Below are positions 26,701-39,021 of a DNA stretch of 64,000 bases, piece by piece. Origin of the DNA: Marasmius tenuissimus. Its lineage: Eukaryota; Basidiomycota; Agaricomycetes; Agaricales; Marasmiaceae. The notes under the pieces are model-generated. The model saw only the letters and a program-made list of their open reading frames with translations, ran no database searches and was not told the DNA's origin. The stretch spans positions 2,232,001-2,296,000 of the forward strand of contig JAQOTA010000052.1 of assembly GCA_029532415.1 (NCBI GenBank), written 5' to 3'. Positions within the stretch are counted from its first letter, which is position 1; the number at the start of each line of letters is the position of its first letter. The position numbers were made by a program, and so were the translations under genes.

Positions 26701-28368
26701 TTGAGATGGAGCATGGACGTAAGGTTCAATTCCTGGGCATAGCTAGACACAGTCATTAGACACGAGTAGGACGCGACTTCTGATGAACTTACGCTGTACT
26801 CTCTCGACGTGTCCTCCATCCCGGCTCTCCAGAGATTAAGTTGTCGAGCCTACTCTGGACACGGCTCCTTATGAAGGGCGTCGCGGCGTCGAAATCGAAA
26901 TGTGGGCCAAGCTCACTCGGCCAGGCACTGTCTGGCCCACGTTCAGGTGATCCCGTCGGAAATTGGATAGAACTTGTTGCGTCCCCGTTTGAGGGCTGCA
27001 TGCTCGGAAATTCGATAGGAGTTTTGGAGCCGGGAGCAGTGGGGGATTCATCTGCAAATGTGGTCGGGAGATTGTTGATGTCCTTTTCGTCGTCGGAGAG
27101 TGCCCTGCGGAAAGGTGCGGGATTATCGCCCACTTCGTGTTCCCAAACGGGATCATTCCTATCTTGGTAAAAGTTGAACGGAGTATGGGGTCTGGAACCG
27201 AACCCGCTATCGTCAGAACCTGATATCGGTCTTTTCGTCTCTGCGATAGAGTACAGATTGAAAGGTTCGTCTCGACCGAAGAGCTGGGAGGCGGCGAACG
27301 GAGATTGTGGGTGATGTGCCAAGTTCATAGAATCCGAGCTGAACTGGTGCGCGGGGAACGTAACGGAAGAGATGACCGACCGGCGGTCGTCGTCGTCATC
27401 GTCATCGACTTTCGCGAGCTTCTCGACACAAAGGTTGCACACCCGGACCATCCCTTCGTGTCCAAAACGCGAGCCTTTGATGATATTCGAAGCACATCGT
27501 GAACAGAATATTTGTCCTGAGAATAATTGTGAGTTACAATGGCAGCTTGCACGCAAACAATTTCTGTACCACAGATTCGACAATGATGCTTTCGTCTCCA
27601 AGTCGTGAAAACACTCTTGCAATCGTAACATTCTTTGGCGTTTTCGTCATCCATCCAGTAATCTCGAGAGAGACCTTTGTAAATGCATGTGTTAGAGACA
27701 ACGCGCACTCGAGTGACAGGCAACGCACCTTCGCCACGAATCCTTCTTATTACCTTCGACACAGATCCCGACCTATGCAAGCTTCCTGTACTCGTCTTGA
27801 TACTCCTTGCGTCATCCTGGATGGGGAAGCCTGGTATGGTATTTCCAAAGATACCACCGTCCGGAGAGGACTCTGAATATAGCATTCCGGTCCGAGATGG
27901 TGATCTATCGTATTCGACATTGTATGTCGGTACTTCAGGCTGAGCCGGTGTTAGTGAAACCAAAGGCGGCGCCGGATTCGGGTTGTTGACAGTTGCTAGA
28001 GAGTTGGGTCGTTCCCCAGTTGAGTTTCTAGATGAACTGGAGGGTGTCTGAGTCGTATATGGTGGTCTTCTCGGTTCGTTCGTTGCTGCCGCATTGGTGT
28101 TATTGTTCCCGTTAACAGCATTAGAGGTCGTATTGTTGGAAGCCGCTGCAACTGCAGACGACAATGGCGCAGAGAATGTGTTCTTCACCCTCGAGAAAAG
28201 AGATGTAACAAGCGTATATGAAGATTGGTCGTTCTCATCTTCCTCTGAGAACGGATTGAAGGATGTTAATGAGGTGATGTCGTCGGCCAACTTTGTGCTG
28301 CTCCTCGATCTAGATGCTGGCCCCGAGAACGATGAAAGAACTGGTGAAGAGACTTGAGGAGAGTTCAT
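20734..28368 (-). CDS. FAB1: Phosphatidylinositol 3-phosphate 5-kinase (Fab1/PIKfyve)
   Basis: A long multi-exon gene of roughly 2,300 codons with the full Fab1 domain order. An N-terminal Ser-rich region is followed by a FYVE zinc finger ([23 protein letters not shown], then [12 protein letters not shown] and CNLC, about 27430-27670) that binds PI3P on endosomes and vacuole. Next comes the chaperonin-like CCT domain (about 25900-26800; [34 protein letters not shown]) and the Cys-rich linker, which binds the Vac14/Fig4 scaffold. The C-terminal PIP-kinase domain is split over short exons (20734-22257): [59 protein letters not shown]. It makes PI(3,5)P2 for vacuole size and acidification. The start is the ATG at 28368 (MNSPQ); exon ends in the kinase part are approximate. 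Confidence 0.9.
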
Positions 28369-28921
28369 CACTGATGCTGGGAGTTATCGAACCGTCATGC
28401 AAGGAGATGGAGGAGCCAAAGGGAGGCCCAAGGGGGGTATAATCTCGACATGCGAGTGTCAATTGGAAGGTCCCACGTGGGAATATCTCGCAAGCGGCTA
28501 ACCTCCTCAGGGCAAGTCAAAAAAAGGCAGGCATCTTTGGGCATTCTTCCTGGCATCAACCTGGCAAAGTTCATGTCCGCGAACAACCCGATTTCTACGC
28601 ACAAGGGTCTCATAGGCCTGCTGCTCACACGTTTCTTTCAATCGAAACCAGCACAAAATATCACACAATCCTTGCACTCTGCAGGAGCTCACCGGCCAGG
28701 AAAAACATGCCCTCCGATCCGTCAAATCACAAGATCCTGTGGGGTCGAAGCACTTCGAATTCTTCGGAACCATTATGCGAGTTATGCAGCCTATACTCCT
28801 CTTCACTCCACTACGGACTTTGATCTCGATACCAATAAAAGTGCGGTAATCGTACAATTGAATTGAAGGGATAAGCATTTACACGAGGATGAACATTCAA
28901 AAACAACATCAAGAAACCGAA
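28369..28921. other. Spacer between FAB1 start and CSN2 stop
   Basis: This 550-bp stretch must hold the FAB1 promoter and 5' UTR and the CSN2 3' UTR, as both genes are on the minus strand. No other element was seen. Confidence 0.5.
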
Positions 28922-30977
28922 TCACCACCTGTCGTCTCGCATCGCGAAAGCATCAGCGGCCATTCCCGTTGGGTCACCACCTCTCGAGTTGCTGCTCTTG
29001 CCGATGACGGCACTATGAACACTATCGAGAGCGTCCGTCCATTTCTGCAAGGCAGCATACCGCTTCTTCTCCAGGCTTTGTCTGTGACGAGGGAGGTCAT
29101 TAGAATTGTACGAGAAAGCGACAGGGAAGCGTAAAAAGAAATCCACGTACGTTCGGTCGAGCTCCAACCTCATTCCGACCTGATCGATTCTACCCTCAAC
29201 TTTCCCTTCAAGGATCAACCCTATGAGTAAATCCTCGACCTCCTGTACCTGGACATTCAGTTGCTGTTCGATAGAATACATCATTAGTTGACAACTGCTT
29301 GCCATGAACAAAGGTATTAAATACCTTGGCAAGGAATGATAACTCGAGTCTCGTGTACGGTTTGATCAAGTCGATCAGGTATTGGGTGCGCAGACTGCGA
29401 AGTAGTTCACCGATGTAGGAGCGGATGAAAGCATCGCTCATAATCGTTGACTGATTATCTGAAAAATTACCCTTATGAGGATCATGTTCAGTAAATGCAA
29501 GTGCTGGGCGTCCATACCTCGCAGGATTCTCTCTGCAGAGTGAACCTCTCGTCGCTGATAGGCATCGACCAGGTCTGTCATTGCTTTGATTTGAGGGTCA
29601 TTCTTGTACCTAATCGATCGTGGTGAATGGACAGGGAACAGGGGGAAACACGATCTAACTACTCACGGTTTCGTTTCTTGACTGTCGAACGGATTGACCT
29701 CACTTCCGGTGAGCATGTTCGCCAGCACGAGATACTTCAGCACTTGAATCCTCTGCGGCGACCCAGCCTCATCGTAGTTGCGGAACGATTCGAAGAAGTC
29801 CTCACTCGCCCGATTCCATTGTCCTGCAACGGGTCCTTTAGGTTGGAAAAAAGGATGTGGGACACAAGACTCACGTTCTCCCATCCACATCTTTCCACCG
29901 CATTCCTTGATAACACCCATGATTCGGGGATGGGGAATCGCAGACCGCACATTGTTTGTGGCGTTGTAGATTTCCTTCACCAACGATGAGATCAAAGCTG
30001 CACATTCTTGAAGGAATATGCCAACCTTGAGCTTTTTGAAGTTTCTTGTTTCATTATACATTTGGATCTCCAGAGCGTATATTTCAAGAAGTTGAGTACC
30101 ACGTTGGGACTGGTCATCTCCGTCTCCTGCAGGTCCAGTGGCCGCATGAAGGTCCCGAATAAGCTGGAAGCAAAGTCAGAAAAAGAGACTATGGAGCCGC
30201 GAGTGACGCACTCTCGACAAACGGTTGTATTCTTTTCGGTCTAGCCATAGCTTTGCTAGCTTGAGGTTGGTCTTGGCAGATAAACGCTACATCAGAGGCA
30301 CTGATGTGAGTAGACTCTCTGGGAAATCGTCAGGATGAGTACCTCGTTCTTCGCATCTACCAAAGCCTGCTTCGTGACCTGATAAAACTTCTCCAGGGTA
30401 TCGACTTCTACGGGGCCACCCTTCCCACCTCCAACGTAATCAAGAATGCCATTGATGGTCTTCTCAGAGTAATTCCTCGTAACAGCAGATTTTGTGTAAG
30501 TCAGAAGCTGTGTGTACGTCTCTAGCGCGTCGTTGGGTCGATGTAGTGTGAGGAAAAGCAGTTTCGTTGATTGTTTTAGTGCCTTGAATCCCCTACGAGC
30601 AAGTTAGGTTTAGTGACACTGGAATAGAGTTTTTCCAGACGCACCAGTCACCCTTATCAGCTTCCTTCTCCACTATTGCCCGGAATTCTTTGAGTGCATC
30701 CTCTGGATTGTCCTCCTTCTTTGCTGTGGAGGTACTACGCGTCAGCCATAGGTCCATCGTCGATATCATGTTCCCGTCTCACATTTGGCCTTGTAATACA
30801 TGTTCTCCATATCTACACTTCCCTCCTCGCCATCGTCTCCATCAGAATAGTCGAAGCCGTAGTCCTGGTTGAATTTTGAAGCGATTGTTGAACGAGCTGC
30901 CTCTGGAGATACATGACACACGACACACGAACCTCATCGTCGCTTCCTTGCATATAATCGGCATCATCGTCATCCAT
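28922..30977 (-). CDS. CSN2: COP9 signalosome subunit 2
   Basis: Many short exons give a protein of about 480 residues that follows the CSN2 (Trip15/Alien) pattern end to end. It begins [15 protein letters not shown] (acidic N-terminus) and [20 protein letters not shown]. It continues with [97 protein letters not shown] and [20 protein letters not shown]. The C-terminal PCI domain includes [40 protein letters not shown] and [15 protein letters not shown]. The COP9 signalosome removes Nedd8 from cullins, and Csn2 contacts the cullin-Rbx1 end. In fungi the complex controls development and light responses. The ATG at 30977 is the first in frame. Confidence 0.88.
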
Positions 30978-31474
30978 GGTGAGCTTTCAGTTACTTTCCT
31001 GTGTCAAAAGGTGCAAGATTCCAGCCCAGTTGAGGCAACTGGTAGTGGTGGTTATGGACAAGTGTGGACTCGCGTTCGATCACATGCACTGGTCTAACGC
31101 GAGCCCCTCATCCGACGTCCGGTGCCGACGCCGTCTCGACTCCCGAATTCACTGACGGTGTCGCTATTGTTGCTCTGCTACAAACTCAATGACAGTGATG
31201 AGATATTGGACACATGAAAAGCCCAAGCTGGCCTATTGAAAATTGCAGTGAAGACTTCAGAAGACGCGAGTAGCCTACGTGGTGGACCAGTAACATCCTA
31301 TTATTTCTAAGTCAAGACTTCTCTACGATACTTTGTGGAATCGCTCTTTAGGAGAACGAGTGAATGAGGGTGTAGTCGGTAACGGAACATGCAATTTGAG
31401 GTGTCTATGAGCATTCCAACGCTACAAACCAATGTCAGTGCCTCTATACGACCGTGCACGGGCTGATACTCACT
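30978..31474. other. Spacer between CSN2 and mL40
   Basis: 500 bp between two minus-strand genes: it should hold the CSN2 promoter and the mL40 3' UTR. Nothing else was recognised. Confidence 0.45.
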
Positions 31475-32041
31475 TTAGATGGGCCTCTTGACCGGGTTGT
31501 AGTCATAATTCCACCCGTTACGCGACGGAGTATCCGTAGGTATCCTCATCTCTCTCGGGAATAAGCCACGAACTCTAGCATCATACGCCCTCGCTTCAGG
31601 TGCCTTCATACGCTTCATCACCTCCTGGTCCTCCGGAGTTCTCACCCTAGGATCTGAAGGCTTGTTGGCCTCATAGTAGAGATGACTGTCAATCTTCGCC
31701 AATTCATCCATCGCCTGCTTCATGCAGTCGAACTTCCTCTCCAACTCCTCTTCTCTCCTTTTCCGAACATGTCGACGGTGAAGCAACCATGCTCGTTCTA
31801 TCGTTTCATGCGCCTGCACGGAAGGTATCGCGCGCTGTACCGTTTCTCCGACGTTGGGTCGCCAGGTTCCAGTGGGTGTAGGACGGTTTCGCATGTTTCC
31901 GGGATACAGAGCTCGGTGAAGGTTTGTCCTTCTGGGGTCCATTCCAGCTTCGACTTTACGTGCGTAGCATCGTACAGAGGTGTTTTGAACCCTCAGAATG
32001 GTCTGGCGCGAGGCATTGACAGAGAAGAGAGACGCAGACAT
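31475..32041 (-). CDS. Mitochondrial large ribosomal subunit protein mL40
   Basis: A single uninterrupted reading frame of 188 residues, unusual beside its intron-rich neighbours. The first ~30 residues (MSASLFSVNASRQTILRVQN and following) are rich in Ser, Arg and hydroxyl residues without acids, like a mitochondrial presequence. The body contains QAHETIERAWLLHRRHVRKR and an Arg/Glu-rich helix, then ANKPSDPRVRTPEDQEVMKR and RGLFPREMRIPTDTPSRNG. This order (ERAWLLHRR helix, then FPREMRIPTDTPS) matches fungal mL40 (yeast Mrpl28), a mitoribosome large-subunit protein. Identification rests on recalled family patterns, so a database search would be needed to exclude another mitoribosomal protein. 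Confidence 0.7.
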   Translation of the reverse strand: MSASLFSVNASRQTILRVQNTSVRCYARKVEAGMDPRRTNLHRALYPGNMRNRPTPTGTWRPNVGETVQRAIPSVQAHETIERAWLLHRRHVRKRREEELERKFDCMKQAMDELAKIDSHLYYEANKPSDPRVRTPEDQEVMKRMKAPEARAYDARVRGLFPREMRIPTDTPSRNGWNYDYNPVKRPI

Positions 32042-32283
32042 GGAGGACGCGGTCCGAGGGTTGCGGAAGGAAGAAAACTGGTGAGATTTACGTAATTACA
32101 AAAAGTTGGACTCGTAGCACGCTAGCGGCTAGAGGATTGCCGCTTGCCTAGTAATTATATAACTCAATGTCTACTTCGTAACATTCTTGCTTCAAAGCTT
32201 CAGAACACCGTCGTCGAAGGCAGAAGAAAATACATATTAGATTTACAACACAAAACACCCTGACCTCCCTTCAATCTGAATAA

Positions 32284-33523
32284 TCATGGCTTCCCACAGT
32301 TATCAACGACAAACTGTTTCGCCCTTCGCTGCTCGATACCGCCGACTCCTTCAACATCTTCAGGCGCCTCGCCATCTTGATTAAGCTGGCAGAGCCAATG
32401 ATCAGTCGGAGAGAGGTGCGTAAGGAAAGCAACGAGACTACACACCCGTTCCCGATCAGCTCCAGCCTCAATGAGAACTACCGCGGCCTCTGCATGAGCA
32501 GACTCCATGGCCAGGTGAAGAGGCGTATTTCCTATTCGTAATTCGCAATCACAATTCAGAACTGAAACAGGCGTACGCACCGATTCGATCTTGAGTATTG
32601 AGTCTCGTCTTGACTGGAGGTTGCCCTGAGGGATTCCCTTCTAAAAGCAACTTGATAAATCCGACTGATCCGGTGGTCGCCGCCCTATGAAGAGGATTCT
32701 GGTTCGCTTTGTCCTTCGAATTGATCTACAAGACTAGGTGAGCGCCCGGGATGGGTCTAAGCGGGAAATGGGGAACATACGTCGGCACCTCGAGATATCA
32801 GAAGTTTGCCTATCTGTCATGGAGAATAAATCGGGAGGGAATTCAGAGCGTCGGAGACAGAGAACGCACAGATATCCGCGATTTCGAAGCAGCGTAATGC
32901 CTTCATGGAGGTCAGGTCAAGACTCGACGACTCGAGTATTCAGAAATTGGCACTTGCAGAGGTGTTAATCCTTTATCGTTCCGTCTGAGATCATAAATGA
33001 CCGAGTTCAATCTTGAGAGTCGCTACGGGGGCGATAAACTCACTTGTTAACGTCAGCCCCAGAACCAATGAGCTCCTGGACTACAGACTCGTGCCCTGCG
33101 CTGACTGGATTGCATTGTGAGCACCAAGTACAAAGGAAATACTCCCCTTCCGAGGGAAACGGTAACCACATACCGGCGATATGTAGAGGGCTCCACCCAC
33201 TTCCATCTATCTTGTCGATTTCTGCCTTATGTTCCAGCAGTATCCTAACAATATCAAGCGACCCAGACGACGCGGCCCAGTGTAAAGGTGTTCTTCCATC
33301 CTGTAGGCGTTCATATATCGTCAGACCTCTCGACACCTAGAGCATGACGATCGGCGATGGTACCTCATCAACTGCATTGGCAAGTTTCGAGTCTTCAGCT
33401 ATTAGTGTTCGTAGAAGACCCACTTGATCTAGAGACGGAGAAGAGCCATTAAATATGCATCATAAATCCAGAAAACCATTACTGACGGGTTTGAGCTGCT
33501 GAATGAACGGAAAGAGCAGGCAT
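32284..33523 (-). CDS. Gankyrin/Nas6-like ankyrin protein, proteasome assembly chaperone
   Basis: Several short exons join to an ankyrin-repeat protein of about 250 residues with little else in it. Repeats visible in order: TRQVGLLRTLI-type first repeat (MPALSVHSAAQ start at 33523), DGRTPLHWAASSGSLDIVRI, GSGWSPLHIAVSAGHESVVQ, KGLTPLHYAASKSR, KANQNPLHRAATTGSVGFIK and IGNTPLHLAMESAHAEAAVV, then a short tail ending VVDNCGKP. This repeat count, the HWAASSG signature and the end QDGEAPEDVEG match gankyrin (human PSMD10, yeast Nas6), which binds the Rpt3 ATPase during 19S base assembly. The intron at 32901-32957 has GC-AG ends with a GCAAGT donor. Confidence 0.8.
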
Positions 33524-33890
33524 GGTCAATGTGGGAGGACAAGATCGACGGACCTGGTAGATACGCGTCCAGCTCAATGACGCGTCGCCAAATTCCCACG
33601 GATCATGCTTTGTCGCAAACCACCACCGTCCACAGACCCCAAGGCTACTCCCCTTCCTTCACGAACTGTTCATTTCTCCCGTGCTAGTGTCGTTAGAAGC
33701 CGCATGGTTTACTCCAGGCCACAAGGATTGTTGCAAACCCTTGATCAGGGTTGAGTGTCTCATCAATGCGGTCGATGCGGGAATACGATGCGGGAATACC
33801 TGAATCAGCAACTGGCCATACGATATATAAGAAAACGGCTGACAATCGTTACAGAGTCTCTTCACGAGCTCCCCTTAGGTACTTTCCAGC
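33524..33890 (+). promoter_or_regulatory. Promoter of the secreted protein gene, with TATA box
   Basis: A clear TATA box (ATATATAA at 33823-33830) sits 61 bp before the ATG at 33891. The rest of this interval also contains the 5' flank of the gankyrin gene, which is transcribed the other way. Confidence 0.5.
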
Positions 33891-34645
33891 ATGAAACTCT
33901 CGGGTTCCTTCGTCACTGTCCTTGCTTTGACTTTGACCGCCTATGCTGTCCCCGTTGACACTTCTCCCGAGCAGTGTGAGGCATACGAAGCTCGCAAGAG
34001 CTCTTACATGGGGACCTTCAGCGAAGCCTGCAACGTCTTGGTGCGTCCTCATATTCCTCTATCTATTGTGTTTATTTCTCACCTATGTTCCCAGGCTGAT
34101 GCTTGTCTCGACCGCGTCAACAACGCAGGTGTGACTGACCTTTGGAACGACCGTGCATGTCTCGCAGCCGCAACCTGCCAAGGTGTAAGTACCCAACTAT
34201 CGACGAAACTGCTCACCAAATTTCTGACGTTGACTCTTGTGATTATTCAGACCGAAACCACTGTAGGACTAGCTGGTTGCGCCAACCGTTCAATCGCAGA
34301 CTTGGGCCACGAAGGCCTCCCGTCCGTGTCCCCAAACAACTGGGTTCAATGGCTTGCCACAACCTGCTCAACCGCTCCTCCTCGTTGCGAGTTTGACCAG
34401 CAGCAATTCGTCGACTTTTTCTATGGCACACTAAGTGAAGTTGGTTCGACCACCTGGCCTGGAGAGTGAGTGCTCCTTCTTGAAACCAGTCGCGAGGTGT
34501 TAACTAAATCATCTTCTCTGAAAGCGCGAACGAGGTGGTAGAACGGTACTTCAATCCCATTGTCGCTACCGCTCCGTTCCCTGATTCCGGGAGAGTGCCG
34601 TCCAGCACTTTCTCGAGCTGGTTGCGCAATTCCCACTCCCAGTAA
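33891..34645 (+). CDS. Small secreted Cys-containing protein, possibly Y3-like glycan-binding
   Basis: Four exons (33891-34040, 34095-34184, 34251-34465, 34525-34645) give 191 residues. A signal peptide is clear (MKLSGSFVTVLALTLTAYAV, cleavage likely after the Ala-Val). The mature protein has paired cysteines (CEAYEARK, EACNVLADACLD, ACLAAATC, GCANRS, TTCSTAPPRC) consistent with disulfides. A motif DRVNNAGVTDLWNDRA and a Trp-containing region (NNWVQWLATTC) recall the Coprinus comatus Y3 glycan-binding family. This link is from memory and should be treated as tentative. There is no membrane segment or GPI signal at the end (SWLRNSHSQ). It has a TATA box 61 bp upstream of the start, which suggests regulated expression. 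Confidence 0.7.
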
Positions 34646-35554
34646 AGCGTTGCAATGGACATCGGTTTGTTGTTTCGTTACATTCTCCAGGGCCTTGGAG
34701 TATCGAATCAACTCGTAACATGGTTTACCAGGCGAATAGCGTTACTAGTGACTACCACCTAGTTATGTAGCACCGAACAAAGCTCCCTTAGAAGTGCCGA
34801 ACAGCGGTGGAACGATGGGCCGTGATCTTGGTCGATGAATTGACCTGGTCCATTAGGTCTGTCCTTCAACCTGTCCCTCAAAAGTCAATACGACGTTTAA
34901 ACTGTGTCTGGAGTCGCGGAGGCAATACTCACTTGTCAGTATCCTCGACCCTTCTCCTTGAGCATTTCTATATAGATGATGGAGGCCACCCTTGCTCCTC
35001 CCGCGAGTCTCGACTCATCCGTCCTTTTCCCTCGGTTTCGGACTTCTCATGGTTTTGACAGATCGGAGAACGGTCTCCATAACGACTGAGTCAGACTGCT
35101 TTAGTACCTCCGTTCCGTCGTTCATTTCGGTGCGGGTGAACCCGCCTGGCCGCATCCTGACAGATCCTGACACAGGAACTAAGGAAGTAATTCCAGTAAA
35201 TTTCAGATAGTTAGGGGACACTGTTTTGACCCCGGACTTTGTAGCTTTCCGATAGCTGAGTCTCAGAATGCGAAGAACACAAGAGAATGCAAGGGGCCAT
35301 TGCTGCTATACCAAATGACGGCCACCGGGGAACCGGCGCTGTGGTTATCCACCGGGAAGGGCGGCAAAAGGTTGCTAATAAGCATGAATTGGCGAATTCA
35401 AAAATGACAAAACAGGATGCATGGAACCTGGATTGGTCAACGTTAGCCGATCCTCCTCCTCTGTCCTTTACCCTTCCAGTTCCCAGTTACTTGTCCTTTC
35501 GTTCTTCTTTATTCTAGTCTATATTCCCACTCTGGCGTATTAATTGTTTTCTAT
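34646..35554. other. Spacer with no supported gene
   Basis: About 900 bp between two plus-strand genes. The final 120 bases are C/T-rich, as expected for the Ric8 promoter and leader. Nothing else was recognised. Confidence 0.45.
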
Positions 35555-37991
35555 ATGGCGGACGTGCTCCGTGCATACTCCTTGCTATCGCCATCGTCCA
35601 CGAGATCCCAGGTTTCTGATGTTCTGCGGGCGATCGTAGATGGTGCGTTCTTTGGTTTGACTTTTTTTAGTTTGTCTTCGACAACTTTCTTTTCCCATGT
35701 TCTCTAGCGCCACCATTCACAATCGAGCAGTCAAATCGTGCAGAACTTATTCAGCTGATTCTGAAGGATTTGAAGACAGCGGGTTCCAAAACGAGTAGAT
35801 TGACGCAGAAAGGTATGTCCTAATCAGGTGGATATCATTCGGGGGTTGAGAGGACCAGTCATTACTTTTGGCGTTAGTCGCTTTACTGACTATGCCATAT
35901 TACAGATGCAAGTCAGGCTCTACTGGCCGTGAAAACACTAGGAAAGTCTCCACGAGGCTCAGATTACCTCGCAACACCTTCTGGGCTGTCCGCGGTGTTG
36001 TCTATCGCGACGAACCTCAAAGATGATCATGAAGCTTGCTCTGAAGCACTCAGATGTATTGCTAATACGATGCTTCTGCACGACGAAGCAAGGTACAAGT
36101 TCGTGTCGAAAGAAGTGGGAGGAGGTGACATTTGCGTAGGACTACTCTACGTACGTTGATTCACAAGCCTCCGAGTCCAGTAGCCTGACCTCCCTTATAG
36201 AAAGCAATTGAACCAGAACTTGTATTCGTTCTGGCGCGCATCCTTTTCCTATCGACGGCTTCCCCCTCCACTTTCCTACTATCGCTCGTTGAAGACAAAC
36301 GCCAGGGTCATACTATCACAGAAATAATATCGACCAAGCTTGAAGTAATCATGGTCAGACTGTTAACGGGAGCCAAATCGGCGAGGGAAGCCATGTCGGA
36401 CCTTCTCAAGTTCTCTTTCAACCTGCTCCTACATTATCCAAAGGTCGCTTTCTATATGTCATATTTCTTGTTTCGTTTTTTGACGTTTACGGTTTTATAG
36501 CTGGTCTCTGTCGATCAGTCTTCTAATACGACCGGCTCAGGCCGGCGAAGGACTCGAACAGGCCCCGCCAAACACGACGATGAATGTTGGTCCTCAAAAC
36601 TTAATGGACTTTTGCCCCCTCTGCTCCATGTATATCATTCCCTACCCCCCACTTTCCCTTCGCCACTAGCCGCCCCATTGACCCACGTCCTACACTGTCT
36701 CATCGCCATCCCGGTATCCGAAAAATCCCTCCTACCACTCTGGTTAGGCTCTTCCCAACAACAGTCAATATCACCTCCCACGAATTTGTCGTCTTACTCA
36801 CGACCGTTGTCGATGGCAATCTCAACTAACTCTGGCAGGCCAGCAACTTCGTATGGAAGATTGCCACCGCAACATCCCCCGACCTCACGACACAGTATCG
36901 ATGCTCCGCCGTCCCCGGTGACCACGACGTTCAACGGTCCCTCAATAATCACCCCGCCAACGAGTAGTGGTAAACCCGGGAACACGACGCCGCCCAAGCA
37001 AACCACGTTGGACCGAGCACTCTCGGTGTTATCAGCTGCAACCGGCAAACATCGGCGCTCGCCTTCGCCATTACCCGCCGCCATACTAAAAGGTACGGAC
37101 GTGGTACAGAGGACACAAGATTTATTAGAAGTCTCCTTCGCGCATTATATGCCTGGATGTGTTGAACCCGACTCACCGGGAGTTAGAGAACGAATTCGGG
37201 GAGAATTCTCGCCGGCTTCGTTCTCTACGACTACTACCTCCGACGCAACGTCGAGTAACGGATCATGGAAAACCACGACTATGAGTTCGACCACGAGCAA
37301 CCCTGCGTCCCACTCATCTCCGTACACCGCGTCGTCACGGGCGTCCATACCCGTGTCACGCGTCAACGCGACAGCGACGGCGACCACAACCAGTCCAACC
37401 CCCGATTTATCCGACATCCTCTCCCCATTAGTGACGCTACTCACCCGGCTTTGTAAAGCCGACTCAAGAACGAGGATTCGCGTCGCAAACTGGGTCATCC
37501 CTCCTTCCCTATCCCTCCATCACAATGCACCCTCTTCAAACTCACGCGATACAGATCGGTTTTACTCAGGAACTCCACTATACAAGCTCCCGAATTTCTT
37601 GGGACGATGTCTCCGCCTGCTCACGAGTACGCATCAGACGACTGCGAAACTCCGGGAGAGCGTTGGGGAGCTCTTGTGGGTCGCTAGCGGGGAAGATCCT
37701 TGGGTTCTGTCGAGCAGAATCGGGTATGGGTGTGTGAGGGATCTTTTAGCGAGTAAAGGTGTGACGAGCGAGCCGATGACTCCAGCACCGACTCCTCCTC
37801 CGAAGGAATCGGGAAGGATAGCATGGGATGGGGTGGGTGTTATGGAGATCAAGCCGTTGAACGGGACCGACCGAGATCCGTCGTATGAGATGTCGGAGGA
37901 CGAGAAGGAAAAGGAGATGGATAGGATGTTTGGGTTGTTGGATCGACTGGAGAGGGTTGGTGGACGACCTCGTGGACCCAAAACGAGCTGA
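35555..37991 (+). CDS. RIC8: Synembryn Ric8, G-alpha exchange factor and chaperone
   Basis: Five exons (35555-35642, 35708-35812, 35906-36150, 36201-36443, 36501-37991) give 723 residues. The armadillo/HEAT-like Ric8 fold is seen in KDASQALLAVKTLGKSPRGS, EACSEALRCIANTMLLHDEA, LVFVLARILFLSTASPSTF and DLLKFSFNLLLHYPK. The C-terminal half has the Ric8 end motifs LPNFLGRCLRLLTSTHQTTA, LRESVGELLWVASGEDPW and RIGYGCVRDLLASKG, then an acidic tail (YEMSEDEKEKEMDRMFGLLD). Residues ~370-560 are a long Ser/Thr/Pro-rich insertion that is probably disordered. Ric8 folds and activates G-alpha subunits and is needed for cAMP signalling, growth and mating in fungi. The start MADVLRAYSLLS is the first in-frame ATG. 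Confidence 0.85.
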
Positions 37992-38783
37992 GACGATGGT
38001 CAAAAAAAGTGCCGAACTACCACACGAAACGAGATTCTTGGACTAAACGAAGAACTCCTACGAACTGAAGAACGCGTCGTCATGAAAACATAACGAACCG
38101 AATCAAAGGCCGAAGTCGAATCCAAAAAGGTTGTGAATCCAAATTTCTTGTTGCTGTATCTACCATAATCGTCGTCGTCCCTTCTTGTTTTCTTGTTTTT
38201 TCTTTTCCTGTTGTTGCAGTTCCTCAAAGACGCTCATTCCCTTTTTTTATCTCTGCAATCCTCCTTCGTCACTCTTTAGTAGTATTATTACCCCCGGTAC
38301 CTCACGTTACCCATAAATCTAATTCCATACCATTCACATTACATACCGCACGTTTAGCCACGTACATGCAATACCTAGTCGCACATAACAAGCATGTTTC
38401 TTTGCAAATATCATTGGACTCAGTCCGCTATTTCAAGTCAAGCAATACTGGAATGTGATGGACAAACGCTCTCCTTCTCCTTGACAAACCCTTTTCTCAC
38501 AAAAGCTCGTTGTTAGATTAACCGCGATCTAGGACCCACAGGCCTCGCTCTTTTGCGATTCTGGGTTGGCGATAAAACAGATACTGAGGTGTGCAGCTTA
38601 CTCCGATGGAGAAGGGTGTCATCTTTGCTTGTAAGCCATGATGATTTCAGCGCGTGTAACACCTCGCCTTCACCTCCTTCACCCCAGATGGTTTCCCTTT
38701 CCTGCAGTGGCCTCCCATGTTGCTAGCCCACGCAAAGCTTCCAACCGTCTGCAGATCCTAGAACCAAAAACAAAATCGTTATC

Positions 38784-38831
38784 GAGACCCGTAGGTCTAT
38801 CACTCCGAAAAAGCACATCATCCTTGTGCAG
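38784..38831 (-). pseudogene. Truncated, diverged U6 snRNA fragment
   Basis: On the minus strand this matches the 3' half of the U6 genes in this window, from CTGCACAAGGATGA to the terminal hairpin AGACC-TACG-GGTCT, with several substitutions in between (GTGCTTTTTCGGAGTGA against CGCTTTTCCGGAGTGG). The ACAGAGA box and everything 5' are missing, so it cannot work as U6. Homology stops exactly at the end of the hairpin. Confidence 0.75.
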
Positions 38832-38910
38832 GAGTCTGTCGCAACCTTTGTAACCGCAGTCTATCACAGCTGGGCGTGAACATCATTTCTGCACGGAAAT
38901 ATGCCAGAAC

Positions 38911-39021
38911 AATATGACGCCTCACAGTTCACCACATATTTGGGCTGGAAATAGTCGGAACTGAATTGGACTCCGCATATTTGGCATAAAAATACTCACC
39001 ACAAAGGTAAGGCGTCATATT
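38911..39021. repeat. Short hairpin-like element, possible MITE
   Basis: AATATGACGCCT at 38911-38922 is repeated as its perfect reverse complement at 39010-39021, 87 bp apart, and the match continues outwards with CAGA on both sides. The inner part is AT-rich. This is the form of a small non-autonomous element or its remnant, but no target duplication was confirmed. Confidence 0.4.
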
